A DNA stretch of 64,000 nucleotides from Actinomycetales bacterium (GTDB taxonomy: Bacteria; Actinomycetota; Actinomycetes; Actinomycetales; Microbacteriaceae): NCBI GenBank assembly GCA_015654475.1, contig JAATGV010000038.1, positions 48,768 to 112,767 on the forward strand, in the 5' to 3' direction. How positions within the stretch are numbered: position 1 is the stretch's first letter; every line of letters starts with the position of its first letter. Of this stretch, positions 12,643 to 22,800 are shown piece by piece. The notes beneath the pieces were generated by a model, which saw nothing but the letters and a program-made list of their open reading frames with translations, was not told the origin of the DNA and searched no databases. The position numbers and the translations under genes were made by a program.

Positions 12643-14153
12643 GATGTGCTCGATTCTGTGGATGTCTGCTGCTGTGCTGTACGGGCCGGTTCGGCGGATG
12701 CTTCGGGCGCTGCAGCGCGACTCTGCAACGTGACCGATGTTCCCACACCTCCGGGTCCCGCGGTGAACACGGCGTCACCTCCGGCTGTGCGCAGCCTGCC
12801 GATGATGGAGTCACGCACTCCGTGCCGGTCGTCGGGAATGGTTTCGAGCGCGAAACCGGGGCCGCGGTCGATGACGTCGACACGACAACGTTCGGGCCCG
12901 CGCTCAATGAACACGGAGACTGCACCGCCCGCGTGTTTGGCCGCATTGGTCATGGCTTCGCGCGCCGCGAGGGTCAGTGCAGGGACGAGGTGGCCCGAGC
13001 TCTCGTGCTCACCCGAGCCACCTGTACCAACGGAAACAACCTCAAATGTGACCGGGTAATCGGCCTCGAGCTTCGCCGCGTGTGTCTTCAGCTCGGTCAC
13101 GATGTCATGAACGGTAGCGGTCGGGTCGCCAAGCGTCTCAGCGAAGAGCCATTCGCGCAACTCTCTCTCTTGAGCTCTCGCGATGCGTGAGACGTCGCTG
13201 TGCGCGGGCGACTTCTGTTGAATCACGGCGAGTGTCTGCAACACCGAGTCGTGCAGGTGCGCAGCGATCGTTTCGCGTTCCGACTCGCGGGCACGGGCTG
13301 CGCGTTCGTCGGTGAGATCACGGCTGAGCCGGATCAGCCATGGGGCCAACGCGATCAGGACGGCAAGCAGCGCAGCGAATGCGGCGGCGAACATGGTCCA
13401 GATGTTGGGGTGTGAACTGTTCGCGAAGATCAGCAGGATCCCTGTGATGACGAGACCGATCGCGCCGACCACGTTCGCGTAGGGCCGGGCAGCCGGGCGA
13501 GTAGCGCCGGGGATGAGTTCGCTGACCTGTTGCCAGGCGAGCGCCACTCCTGCCCCGATGACGACAAGCGGCACGATTACTGCCACCGGCACATCTAGTC
13601 CAAGTCTCTCCGCCACCAGGAAAGCACCGATGACGACCAGCGCCGCACCAACCAGAATGGCGGAGAAGCCGACGGATGCGGTCCAGCCTCCCGAGGCGAT
13701 CCCTGAGTCGTGCGTGCTCGCTGTGGTTGCTGTGGTCTCTGTATCCGCGGCCGCCGCTGACCCTGCGGGGGATTCGCGCAGGCGGGCGCGCCTTCGGTTT
13801 GTCCCTGTCGAGGCAGCGGTCTCGGTTCCGACGGGAGCATGTGCAGCATGTGGTGTTTGCGCAGCACTCGCGGTGGCGTCGGTGTGCTGCACGGCCTGGC
13901 GTTGTGCTCGTTGACCGGGCCGCGCTAGCGCCAAGTCGCGGCGCCGCGGTTCGCGAGCGATTTCGGTTGGTGTCGTGGCCCACAGCCACGCGTAAAGCAG
14001 TGCTCCGCTTCCGCCGACGAGCGTCAGCGCCGCTATTCCCGCGCGAACGGCAGCCACGGGCACACCCGTGTGGTCGGCGAAGCCAGCGCAGACTCCGGCG
14101 ATCACACGTTCGCGTGGGCGGGACATGCGTTCGGTGAGCATGCATCCATCCAA
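12639..14153 (-). CDS. Sensor histidine kinase with N-terminal PspC domain
   Basis: 504 residues. A PspC domain at about 10-70 (RPRERVIAGVCAGFAD) includes one membrane segment. A disordered Ala/Thr-rich linker follows, then about four more membrane segments (roughly 180-290), a HisKA_3 dimerisation helix with the phosphohistidine near residue 298 (AAHLHDSVLQTL), and a short HATPase domain (REAMTNAAKHAGG, then DRGPGF). The layout fits the actinobacterial PspC-kinase family thought to sense envelope stress. A start at the downstream Met in MSRPRERV is possible. Confidence 0.92.
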   Translation of the reverse strand: MDGCMLTERMSRPRERVIAGVCAGFADHTGVPVAAVRAGIAALTLVGGSGALLYAWLWATTPTEIAREPRRRDLALARPGQRAQRQAVQHTDATASAAQTPHAAHAPVGTETAASTGTNRRRARLRESPAGSAAAADTETTATTASTHDSGIASGGWTASVGFSAILVGAALVVIGAFLVAERLGLDVPVAVIVPLVVIGAGVALAWQQVSELIPGATRPAARPYANVVGAIGLVITGILLIFANSSHPNIWTMFAAAFAALLAVLIALAPWLIRLSRDLTDERAARARESERETIAAHLHDSVLQTLAVIQQKSPAHSDVSRIARAQERELREWLFAETLGDPTATVHDIVTELKTHAAKLEADYPVTFEVVSVGTGGSGEHESSGHLVPALTLAAREAMTNAAKHAGGAVSVFIERGPERCRVDVIDRGPGFALETIPDDRHGVRDSIIGRLRTAGGDAVFTAGPGGVGTSVTLQSRAAAPEASAEPARTAQQQTSTESSTS

Positions 14154-14241
14154 ACACTGAACGACAGAAAACGAGCATCCGAGCCCGCGATACCACGCGA
14201 TATGGGGGATAAGTCAGGGAGAACCCTGATAGCGGATCGAC

Positions 14242-15699
14242 GTGTGGTCCGAGCAGAATTGCTGCATGGCCTCGAACCAACAATCGCCACTGCCTCCGCA
14301 GAGCACACCAATGCACGGTTTTTTCGAATGGGTGCGCAGCCTTGGACTTGTCAGGGGGGATGATCGGTGGCTTGCCGGTGTCTGTGGCGCGATCGCCGCA
14401 CGAACCGGGCTCGACCCGATCATCATCCGGGGTGTCGCTATCGTGGCGGCAATCTTTGGGGCTCCAGTACTTGCCGTATACATCGCAGCCTGGGTGCTGT
14501 TGCCCAATGCGCAGAACGAGATCGTGGCTCAGCGAGTTGTCGCGGGCCGCATCGGCGGTCGCGAGGTGTGGGCGATCATTGCCGTGGCCGTGATCGTCTT
14601 CAGCCTGTTCGGCGGGGCATGGACGTGGTGGGCCGGCTCAACCTGGTGGGCACACAGTTGGGGCGCCCCGGTGCTTGGCGTCATCTGGACTCTGCTCGTG
14701 GTCGGCGGCGTCATCGCTCTCGTGGTGGCATTGTCGAACCGCAAGAAAACCCAGGATCCGGGTGTCGGCGGCCATGGCGATCCGGCATACCAGGCGCAGG
14801 CAAGCGCGGATTCTGCACAAGGGCGACCGCAGGGTACCGGGATGCCTGAGACCGGGCCAGGTGCGGGGCAGGGCGCAGCGCAACAATCTGATGCAGGCAA
14901 TTGGGAACAATGGGCGCAAACTTTCACCGTGCCTACTCAGTCGAAGGAGCCGGATGCCTACGGCGTTCGGTCGGCACGGCGAGTGTCGCGAGCGCCGGCA
15001 AGTCTCGTGCTCATCAGCCTCGGTGCAGTGCTGCTTGTCGGCGCGGCAGCGGGTGTGACGCAATACCTTCTCGCGGGCGGCTATGGGATCGCCAAGTGGT
15101 ATCCCGACGCCATTATCGTCGCCATCGCCGCAATGGTCGCCGCTGCTGGATTGGCGATGGTTCTTTTCGGCATGGTCGGATTCCGTGCGCCGGGAGTCGC
15201 AACGCTCGCCGTGCTCGGGTGCATTGCGCTCGCCATAGGCGCACCGCTGGCGAGCCTACCGTCCGCCGTGGAGTTCGGAGACGTCCGAGTAGGCACATCG
15301 TCGACGCAGACCGAATCCCGTTCACTCGGAGTGGTTGGCGGAGACGTTGTGATCGATGCCAACGAGTTCACTGTCGGAAGCACGATAGACGTGAGCACGA
15401 TCGGTGGAGATGTCGACGTATGGCTCGCGCCGGTCGGACAGTATCGCATCGACACGAGAACGGTTGGCGGGCGCACAGGCTTTGAGGGCATCGAATCCTC
15501 GAGTGACCAGGTCTCGGCTGTCAATGCGGCCACCATCCTGCTCGACGATGGTCAAATTGTGACAGGCCTTGCCGACGCGGCGGGCTACACCACGATTCGG
15601 GTCAATACCGTTGGAGGCGATCTGACACTCTCGATGATCGGATCCTCGCCAACCGGCACGGGACAACCAGCACAGAAAGAAGTACCAACTCATGAGTGA
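14242..15699 (+). CDS. PspC-domain membrane protein
   Basis: 485 residues. A PspC domain at about 30-90 (RGDDRWLAGVCGAIAARTGLD) resembles that of the neighbouring kinase. Further membrane segments follow near 105-170, then a polar linker, three more segments (about 250-345), and a beta-rich C-terminal part with repeated VxGxDVxxxA-like strands (GVVGGDVVIDANEFTVGS, STIGGDVDVW, NTVGGDLTLS). The last part resembles LiaF/DUF2154-like or polymeric adhesin-like repeats. It is divergent from the kinase, so probably the membrane partner or target of that two-component system. The ATG at 14266 is an alternative start. Confidence 0.85.
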   Translation: MWSEQNCCMASNQQSPLPPQSTPMHGFFEWVRSLGLVRGDDRWLAGVCGAIAARTGLDPIIIRGVAIVAAIFGAPVLAVYIAAWVLLPNAQNEIVAQRVVAGRIGGREVWAIIAVAVIVFSLFGGAWTWWAGSTWWAHSWGAPVLGVIWTLLVVGGVIALVVALSNRKKTQDPGVGGHGDPAYQAQASADSAQGRPQGTGMPETGPGAGQGAAQQSDAGNWEQWAQTFTVPTQSKEPDAYGVRSARRVSRAPASLVLISLGAVLLVGAAAGVTQYLLAGGYGIAKWYPDAIIVAIAAMVAAAGLAMVLFGMVGFRAPGVATLAVLGCIALAIGAPLASLPSAVEFGDVRVGTSSTQTESRSLGVVGGDVVIDANEFTVGSTIDVSTIGGDVDVWLAPVGQYRIDTRTVGGRTGFEGIESSSDQVSAVNAATILLDDGQIVTGLADAAGYTTIRVNTVGGDLTLSMIGSSPTGTGQPAQKEVPTHE

Positions 15700-16138
15700 C
15701 TCTGCCGAGTCGAGACCTACTGCCGGCGGCGTCGGTGGCGTTGCTGGGGCAGGTGGCGTTGACGCCGCCGCCGACAGTCCGTCTGACCCCACCGCGCCCA
15801 CTCCCACAGCAACGCCCACTCCCACAGCAACGCCTGGTCCCACAGCAACGCCTGGTCCCACACCCACGCCCGCTCAGGCATCCGCCGAGTCGCGCGATTC
15901 CGCTTCCAGCACAAACCCGGTCTCTGCGCAAGAGAGCCGTACGCCGCGGGTCGGCACAATCATCGGAGGGACGTTCTTCCTCATCGTGGGAATTGTCGCT
16001 CTGCTGCTCCTTGTGCCGAGCTTCGCGGAGCTCCACATCGATGCCGGGCTCGTTGTTGTCGTCGGCGTGATCGTAGTCGGGCTGATACTTCTCGTTTCGG
16101 GAATCGTGGCTGCGGCACGCCACCGTTCGTCCGCCTGA
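15692..16138 (+). CDS. Small two-span membrane protein with Pro/Thr-rich N-terminus
   Basis: 148 residues, overlapping the previous gene by 8 bp. The first 85 residues are disordered and contain TPTATP-type repeats. Two hydrophobic helices follow (about 88-108 and 118-138), with a short basic end. No enzyme motif is visible. Its coupling to the PspC gene suggests a role in the same envelope response. Confidence 0.75.
   Translation: MSDSAESRPTAGGVGGVAGAGGVDAAADSPSDPTAPTPTATPTPTATPGPTATPGPTPTPAQASAESRDSASSTNPVSAQESRTPRVGTIIGGTFFLIVGIVALLLLVPSFAELHIDAGLVVVVGVIVVGLILLVSGIVAAARHRSSA
15800..15871 (+). repeat. 18-bp tandem repeat, four copies, coding for Pro/Thr hexapeptides
   Basis: Units of 18 bp start at 15800, 15818, 15836 and 15854 with the pattern ACTCCCACAGCAACGCCC and small variants. 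They encode six-residue Thr-Pro-rich repeats in the membrane protein. Confidence 0.9.
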
Positions 16139-16264
16139 AGGCTTCGCATCCCTCGCGAACGCGCGTGTGCGGGCCCGAGGCATGCGGCGTAATAAACCGC
16201 AATTGCACGGCACCGCGGCACTCGCGCGCACTAGTGTTTCCACAAGGGCGAGAGGTGGCGCGGT

Positions 16265-17239
16265 ATGACTGGTGGAGGGCACGATCCGAAGGGATCAGAC
16301 TGTCCGAAGTCGCCAATCACCTTTTCTTTCGAGGTATTTCCGCCACGTTCTTTGTATGCGGCTCTCGCGCTTGGCCACACCATTCAAGAACTGGCCGCGG
16401 CTGAGCCCGAGTTCATCTCGGTCACCTACGGCGCGAGCGGATCGACCCGGGACTCGTCGCTTGACCTGCTTCGCTATATTCGCGAGCACACCTCAGCGCG
16501 CCCCCTCGGCCACCTCACTTGCGTCGACGTTACCCGCGAGGAGCTCGCCGCCCAGATCGGCAGCTTCTTCGACACGGGTATCTCCGACTTCTTGGCGATT
16601 CGTGGCGATACGCCGAAGAATCCCCGCCCCCTCGCCCCGGACGCCGTAACCGTTGACAGTACGGTCGACATCATCAGCCTCATCAACGAGGTGCATCGTG
16701 AGCGCCGCGGAGTTCCTGCCGGCCTGCGCATCGCCGTGGGTGCCTTTCCGGGCGGCCATCCGGCCAGCGATAGTCGACGGTTCTCGGTCGACTCTTTGCT
16801 GGAAAAACAGCAGGCAGGCGCAGAGTTCGCCATCACGCAACTGTTCTTCGAGGCCGACGAGTATCTGTCATTCGTGGATGATGCCCGCGCAGCTGGCGTG
16901 CACATCCCTATCATCCCCGGAATCATGCCGGTGATCAGTGCGCAACAGTTGTCGCGTGTTGCCCAGCTCGTCGGCCGGCGCCCGCCCGCCCATCTCGCCC
17001 ACGACATGGAATACGGCGATCGCGATCCGCGGCGCATCGGAATCGATGCGGCTGTCGAGTTGTCGCGAGCGGTGCTCGTCGGCGGCGCGCCCTCTCTTCA
17101 CCTGTATACCTTCAACAAGTCCCGCTCAGTTCTCGCTGTACTTGCTGAATTGGGCCTCCTCTATACCCCTGCTTCCGCCGGGCGCCTTGCATCCGGCCTG
17201 TCCACGTCCCCCAGCCCCTCTGTCAAGGAGACCACATGA
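16265..17239 (+). CDS. metF: Methylenetetrahydrofolate reductase
   Basis: Reduces 5,10-methylene-THF to 5-methyl-THF with FAD, supplying the methyl group for MetE next door. 324 residues. TFSFEVFPPR (19-28) carries the catalytic glutamate. PEFISVTYGASGS, GHLTCVDVTREEL, FLAIRGDTPK and EFAITQLFFEADEY follow in the expected order. AGAGGTGG lies 6-7 nt before the ATG. The stop overlaps the metE start (ATGA). The 126 bp upstream show no riboswitch I can recognise. Confidence 0.95.
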   Translation: MTGGGHDPKGSDCPKSPITFSFEVFPPRSLYAALALGHTIQELAAAEPEFISVTYGASGSTRDSSLDLLRYIREHTSARPLGHLTCVDVTREELAAQIGSFFDTGISDFLAIRGDTPKNPRPLAPDAVTVDSTVDIISLINEVHRERRGVPAGLRIAVGAFPGGHPASDSRRFSVDSLLEKQQAGAEFAITQLFFEADEYLSFVDDARAAGVHIPIIPGIMPVISAQQLSRVAQLVGRRPPAHLAHDMEYGDRDPRRIGIDAAVELSRAVLVGGAPSLHLYTFNKSRSVLAVLAELGLLYTPASAGRLASGLSTSPSPSVKETT

Positions 17240-19593
17240 CCACCAACACGACGGCGCAGTTCCCCGCCGGAACGATCCTCGGATATCCACGCCTCGGCCC
17301 GCACCGCGAGCTCAAGTTCGCCGTCGAAGCGTTCTGGAACGGCACCATTGACGTCACGGAGCTGAAGGCACGTGGCACCGGGTTGCGTGCGCAGACGCGC
17401 GAGCATCTCGCCGAGCTTGGACTCGGTCGCAATGACTCTTCGATTCCCGAATCATTCAGTTTTTACGACCAGGTGCTCGACGCGTCGATTGCGGCAGGCA
17501 TTGTGCCGACGCGCTTTGCCGATCTGGTGGATGCGGATGGCCGGATCGATCTGGCCGGCTACTTCACCATTGCGCGCGGCGAGGGTGACCGGTTGCCTGT
17601 CGAGATGACCAAGTGGTTCGACTCGAACTACCACTACTCGGTGCCCGAGGTCACTCCGGAGACGCCTTTTCATTACGCGGATGCGGCGCTTGCGCGGCGG
17701 GTGGCCGAGGCGCGCGATGCGGGGTACGTCACGCGGCCAGTGCTCATCGGCCCGGTGACCCTGCTCGCCCTGGCGAAACCGGGAGAGGGCGCACCGGAGG
17801 GATTTCGGCCGCTTGATCGGCTTGCCGATCTGCTGCCCGTGTATCAGGAGATATTGGCCGATTTGCGGTCAGCCGGTGCGGCGTGGGTGCAACTCGACGA
17901 ACCAGCCCTTGTCTCGGAATCGCTCGGGCTACGCGATGCCACTCTGGCTGAGGCTGCCGCCGAGGCCTATCGGGTGCTTGGTGCTCCGGATGCCGATCGC
18001 CCCGCCATTCTGGTCGCCGCGCCCTACGCTGAACTCGGCACCGCTGCGCTTTCGGCGTTGGCGGGCTCTCCGGTCGAGGCGATTGCGGTGGATCTTGTGC
18101 GCGGCAGTGTCCCTGCGGACGTCGCCGATGACGTGCGTGACGGCCTGGCGGCCAAGACCCTTGTCGCCGGCGTGATCGACGGGCACAATGTCTGGCGCGC
18201 CGACTTGGGGGAGGCACTCGCCGGGGCCGAAGAGTTGCGTAGGCTGAGCGAAACGGTCACCGTCTCGACTTCGACCTCGTTGATCCATGTGCCGCATTCT
18301 CTCGCGGACGAGACCGGGCTGTCCGAACGGTTGCGTAGCTGGCTGGCTTTCGCCGACGAAAAGGTTGTGGAGGTGGTCACGCTCGCGCGCGGGCTGCGGG
18401 AGGGCGTTGCTGCGATCGCCGACGAGGTCGCGCGTTCGAAGCAGGTGCGTGCGGATCGCGCAGAAGCCCCTGGTGTACTCGTGGCAGGAGTGCGGGATCG
18501 GCTCTCCGCGTTGAGCGAGTCGGCGTTTCATCGCGCTGCGGCAACGGAGCGTGCCGCGGCCCAGTCTGCTCGCTTCGACCTGCCACCGTTGCCGACGACC
18601 ACGATCGGATCGTTCCCTCAGACGGCCGAGATTCGTCGCGCGCGCGCCGCCTACACGCGTGGTGCGATAGATGTCTCCGAATACGAAGAGTTCGTGCGCA
18701 CCGAGATCGCCCGAGTCATTGAACTGCAGGAAAAACTCGGCTTCGACGTGCTTGTGCATGGTGAGGCTGAGCGTAACGACATGGTGCAGTACTTCGCCGA
18801 GAACCTTGACGGTTTCGCGGTGACCCGCAACGGCTGGGTGCAGTCGTATGGTTCGCGCGCGACCCGTCCGTCGATCCTATGGGGCGACGTATCTCGGCCT
18901 GCGCCGATCACGGTGCGCTGGTCTGCCTACGCCCAATCCCTCACCGGCAAACTCGTCAAAGGGATGCTTACCGGGCCGGTCACCATTCTGGCGTGGTCGT
19001 TCGTGCGTGACGATCAGCCGCTTGGCGACACCGCCAACCAGGTCGCGCTCGCCTTGCGCGATGAGATCGGTGATCTCGAAGCCGCAGGTATCGGCATCGT
19101 CCAGGTCGACGAACCGGCGTTGCGAGAACTGTTGCCACTCAAAGAGACGGCGCAACCGGCCTACTTGGACTGGTCGGTCAATTCGTTCCGCTTAGCGACG
19201 AGCGGCGTCAGGGCGGACACCCAGATCCATACCCACCTCTGCTACTCCGAGTTCGGCGCAATCATCGGGGCCATTCAGAGCCTCGATGCGGATGTGACGA
19301 GCATCGAGGCGGCCCGTTCCCGTATGGAGGTGGTCGACGACCTGGTGGCGGGGGGATTCACGCGGGGTATCGGGCCGGGCGTCTACGACATCCATTCGCC
19401 ACGGGTGCCGAGCGTCAGTGAGATCAAGGGCCTCCTCGATACGGCGGTCGGGTCGATCGACCCACGCATTTTGTGGGTCAACCCTGATTGCGGTTTGAAG
19501 ACGCGGGGATATGACGAGACCGTTGCCTCTCTCGCGAACATCGTGGAGGCGACGCGCGCGGTGCGTGCCCGACTGGCGGCCGCGGTCTCCTAG
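17236..19593 (+). CDS. metE: Cobalamin-independent methionine synthase
   Basis: Transfers methyl from 5-methyl-THF polyglutamate to homocysteine. 785 residues with two barrel domains. The C-terminal one carries the zinc ligands: His and Cys in HTHLCYSEF (about 665-670), the Glu in HGEAERNDMV (about 508), and the Cys in NPDCGLKTRG (about 751). Translationally coupled to metF, so the pair forms a methionine-synthesis unit. A family A palindromic element begins 40 bp after the stop. Confidence 0.97.
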   Translation: MTTNTTAQFPAGTILGYPRLGPHRELKFAVEAFWNGTIDVTELKARGTGLRAQTREHLAELGLGRNDSSIPESFSFYDQVLDASIAAGIVPTRFADLVDADGRIDLAGYFTIARGEGDRLPVEMTKWFDSNYHYSVPEVTPETPFHYADAALARRVAEARDAGYVTRPVLIGPVTLLALAKPGEGAPEGFRPLDRLADLLPVYQEILADLRSAGAAWVQLDEPALVSESLGLRDATLAEAAAEAYRVLGAPDADRPAILVAAPYAELGTAALSALAGSPVEAIAVDLVRGSVPADVADDVRDGLAAKTLVAGVIDGHNVWRADLGEALAGAEELRRLSETVTVSTSTSLIHVPHSLADETGLSERLRSWLAFADEKVVEVVTLARGLREGVAAIADEVARSKQVRADRAEAPGVLVAGVRDRLSALSESAFHRAAATERAAAQSARFDLPPLPTTTIGSFPQTAEIRRARAAYTRGAIDVSEYEEFVRTEIARVIELQEKLGFDVLVHGEAERNDMVQYFAENLDGFAVTRNGWVQSYGSRATRPSILWGDVSRPAPITVRWSAYAQSLTGKLVKGMLTGPVTILAWSFVRDDQPLGDTANQVALALRDEIGDLEAAGIGIVQVDEPALRELLPLKETAQPAYLDWSVNSFRLATSGVRADTQIHTHLCYSEFGAIIGAIQSLDADVTSIEAARSRMEVVDDLVAGGFTRGIGPGVYDIHSPRVPSVSEIKGLLDTAVGSIDPRILWVNPDCGLKTRGYDETVASLANIVEATRAVRARLAAAVS

Positions 19594-19633
19594 GCGCTCT
19601 CCCTGTCTTTGTCTGCTCGTCTGCCTGCGCCTG

Positions 19634-19770
19634 AACCGAGCAAAACCCGACAGCGACGCTACCGACCCAGCCGTCAACGGAGCAAAACCCGACACATCCC
19701 GCCCAGAACTGTCGGGTTTTGCTCGGTTCAGCTATGAATGCTTGAGCCCCATGTCGGGTTCTGCTCGGTT
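19634..19770. repeat. Family A palindromic element, solitary copy A0 (137 bp)
   Basis: Four 19-nt units related to AACCGAGCAAAACCCGACA: forward at 19634 and 19676, reverse at 19710 and 19752 (offsets 0, 42, 76, 118; spacers 23, 15, 23 nt). Unit 2 has one change (AACGG) and unit 4 one change. It lies between the convergent ends of metE and kgd. Units 2 and 3 can form a 19-bp stem with a 15-nt loop, which could also end transcription from both sides. Confidence 0.95.
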
Positions 19771-19809
19771 CAGTTCGGAATCGGTCGAGCCAAGGGTCGG
19801 CCTCGGCCC

Positions 19810-22800
19810 CTAGCCGCGGATGGCTTCAAGAATCGCCGCCTGCTCGGCGCTGTGACGCTTGTTCGAGCCGGCGGCGGGGGAGGCCGACGGCGGTCGGCTG
19901 ATCACGTTGACCGTGCGTCCATGAATGAGGGGCACGATCGTGCTAAGGAAGAACGGCCACGCGCCCTGATTCTGGGGCTCCTCTTGAGCCCATACCAGCT
20001 TCGCGTTCGGATACGAGTCGAGCACGGCATTCAGCTCTCCGGGCGTCAACGGGTAAAACTGTTCAAGCCGCACCAGCGCGACGGTATGCGAGCCAGCTTC
20101 CTCCAGTTTGGCAAGCGCCTCCCAATAGAGCTTTCCGGAGAGCATGACGACACGCTTGACCGCAGTCTTGTCCAACTGCCGATCGTCGTCCAGAACGGCA
20201 CGGTACTCCTGCTGGGTGAAGTCGCTAAGCGGACTCACGGCGTCGCGCATTCGCAGCATCGACTTGGGCGTGAAGACGACGAGCGGGCGGTGCGGGCGCA
20301 CTTTCGCCTGACGCCGTAGAAGATGAAAATAGCTGGCAGGGCTTGATGGATGCGCGATGGTCATGTTGTTCTCTGCGGCCAGCGTCAGGAATCGCTCGAT
20401 GCGCGCGGACGAGTGATCGGGCCCTTGTCCCTCATACCCGTGGGGCAGCAGCAGGACGACGCCCGAGTGTTGCTGCCACTTCTGCTCTGCGGACGAAATG
20501 AACTCGTCCACGATCACCTGGGCGCCGTTGGTGAAGTCGCCGAACTGCGCCTCCCACGCCACGAGGGCGTCGGTTCGCTCCACGGAATACCCATACTCAA
20601 AACCGAGAGCCGCATACTCGCTGAGAAGCGAATCGTAGATCCAGAAGGGCGCCTGAGAAGTGCTCAGGTTTGCCAAGGGGAACCATTCCTGGCCGTTCGC
20701 CCTGTCGTGCATCACTGCATGCCGTTGCACGAAGGTTCCGCGCCGGGTGTCTTGGCCTGCAAGCCGAACCGGCGTTCCTTCGAGCAGTAACGATCCGAGC
20801 GCAAGCAGTTCGGCAAAGGCCCAGTCGACCTTGCCCGAGCGCGACATCTCGAATCGCTTCTTCAGCAGTGCGGCGACCTTCGGATGAATGGTGAATCCCT
20901 CTGGGGGCGCATTGTGTGCATCGCCTATGCGTTTGATCACTTCGAGCGGCACCGTCGTCGAGACGCGAACCGTGGGGATGCTCTCTGTCTCGGCGCGTTG
21001 CGCGACCGGCTGTTCGAGATCGGCTGGCCCATGGATGATGGGGATCGAGCCGGTCTGGGCGGCGTGCGTCTCGAGGAACGCACGCTCCAGACGTTCGTGG
21101 AAATCGCGGTTGGCCTTCTCATATTCCTCGACGGTGATATCTCCGCGACCGATAAGAGATTCGGCATATAAGGCCCGTATCGAACGCTTGGCCTCGATGA
21201 GCCCGTACATCAGAGGCTGCGTCATCGAGGGATCGTCGCCCTCATTGTGGCCCCTGCGGCGGTAGCAGACCAGATCGATAATGACGTCTGTGTGGAACCG
21301 TTGCCGATACTGCACGGCCAAATGCGCCACTCGCATCACTGCTTCTGGGTCATCGCCATTTACATGAAAAATCGGTACCTGAACGGCTCTGCCGACGTCG
21401 GTGGGATAGACAGAGGTTCGTCCGTCGGAGGGCTTTGTGGTGAAACCGATCTGATTGTTGGCCATGACATGGATCGATCCGCCGGTCTTATATGCCCGCA
21501 GTTGCGACATCTGCAACACCTCGTACACGACGCCCTGGCCGGCAAATGCGGCGTCGCCGTGCACGAGCACGGGCAGGATCGGGTAGGGGTTTTCCGTCGT
21601 GCCGAGCAGGTCTTGCTTAGCGCGCGCAATGCCGAGCAGCGGCCCATCCACCGCTTCAAGATGGGACGGGTTCGCGGTCAGGTAGACGGCCACGCTCTCG
21701 CCTGTGGACGACATGTATTCACCCTCGGTGCCGAGGTGGTATTTGACGTCGCCCGAGCCCTGCACGATGCGCGGATCGGTGGTTCCCTCGAACTCGCGAA
21801 ACATTTGCGCATATGTCTTACCGGCGATGTTGGTCAACACGTTGAGTCGACCACGGTGCGCCATCCCGATCACGGCCTCGGCGATCTTGCTGCCTGCTGC
21901 ACGTTGCAGGATCTGGTCGATCAGAGCGATTATCGACTCGCTGCCCTCAAGGGAGAACCTCTTCTGCCCGACGAATTTGGTCTGCAGGAAGGTCTCGAAG
22001 GCCTCGGCCTGATTGAGCTTGCTCAGAATATGCAACTGCTCATCGCGGGTCGGCTTGGCGTATGGGCGTTCGAGAATGTCTTGCAGCCATAGCCGCTTTT
22101 CGGGATCTTGCAGGTGCATGTACTCGATGCCGGTGGTGCGGCAATACGTGTCGCGAAGGATGCCGAGCACGTCCCGCAGTTTCGCGGTTCGTCGGCCACC
22201 GAATCCACCTGTGACGAACTCACGGTCGAGGTCCCATAGGCTCAGGCCGTGTGTGAGAACGTCGAGATCGGGGTGTTTGCGTTGGCGGTATTCGAGTGGA
22301 TCGGTGTCGGCGATCAGGTGTCCCCGCACGCGGTATGCATGGATGAGTTCTTGCACTCTCGCCGTCTTGTTGACCTGATCCGTGGTGTCGACCGAGAAAT
22401 CGGCGACCCAGCGAACCGGCTCGTATGGGATGCGGAGGGCGGCGAAGATGTCGTCATAGAAGTTGTCCGCGCCGAGCAGCAGATCGTGGACGATCTTGAG
22501 GAACTCGCCACTCCCCGCGCCCTGGATGACTCGGTGATCGTATGTTGAGGTGAGCGTGATGGTCTTGGAGATGCCCAGGTCGTTGAGGGTCTGGTCGGAG
22601 GTGCCCTGAAACTCGGCGGGGTACTCGAGGGCGCCTGCACCGATGATGCAGCCTTGCCCCTTCATGAGCCGCGGAACGGAATGTACTGTTCCGATGCCTC
22701 CGGGGTTCGTGAGTGAGACGGTCACACCGGTGAAGTCGCTCGCGGTCAGTTTTCCTGCTCGGGCCCTTGCGACGAGTTCTTCATAGACTCGAACGAAGCC

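Noticed and set aside
16139..16264. SAM or cobalamin riboswitch upstream of metF
   Set aside because: The 126-bp gap lacks the conserved cores and is too short for a cobalamin riboswitch.
19634..19770. Family A element as nothing more than a bidirectional terminator
   Set aside because: It could terminate, but copies A2 and B1 sit in divergent promoter regions, and the invariant four-unit spacing goes beyond what a terminator needs.
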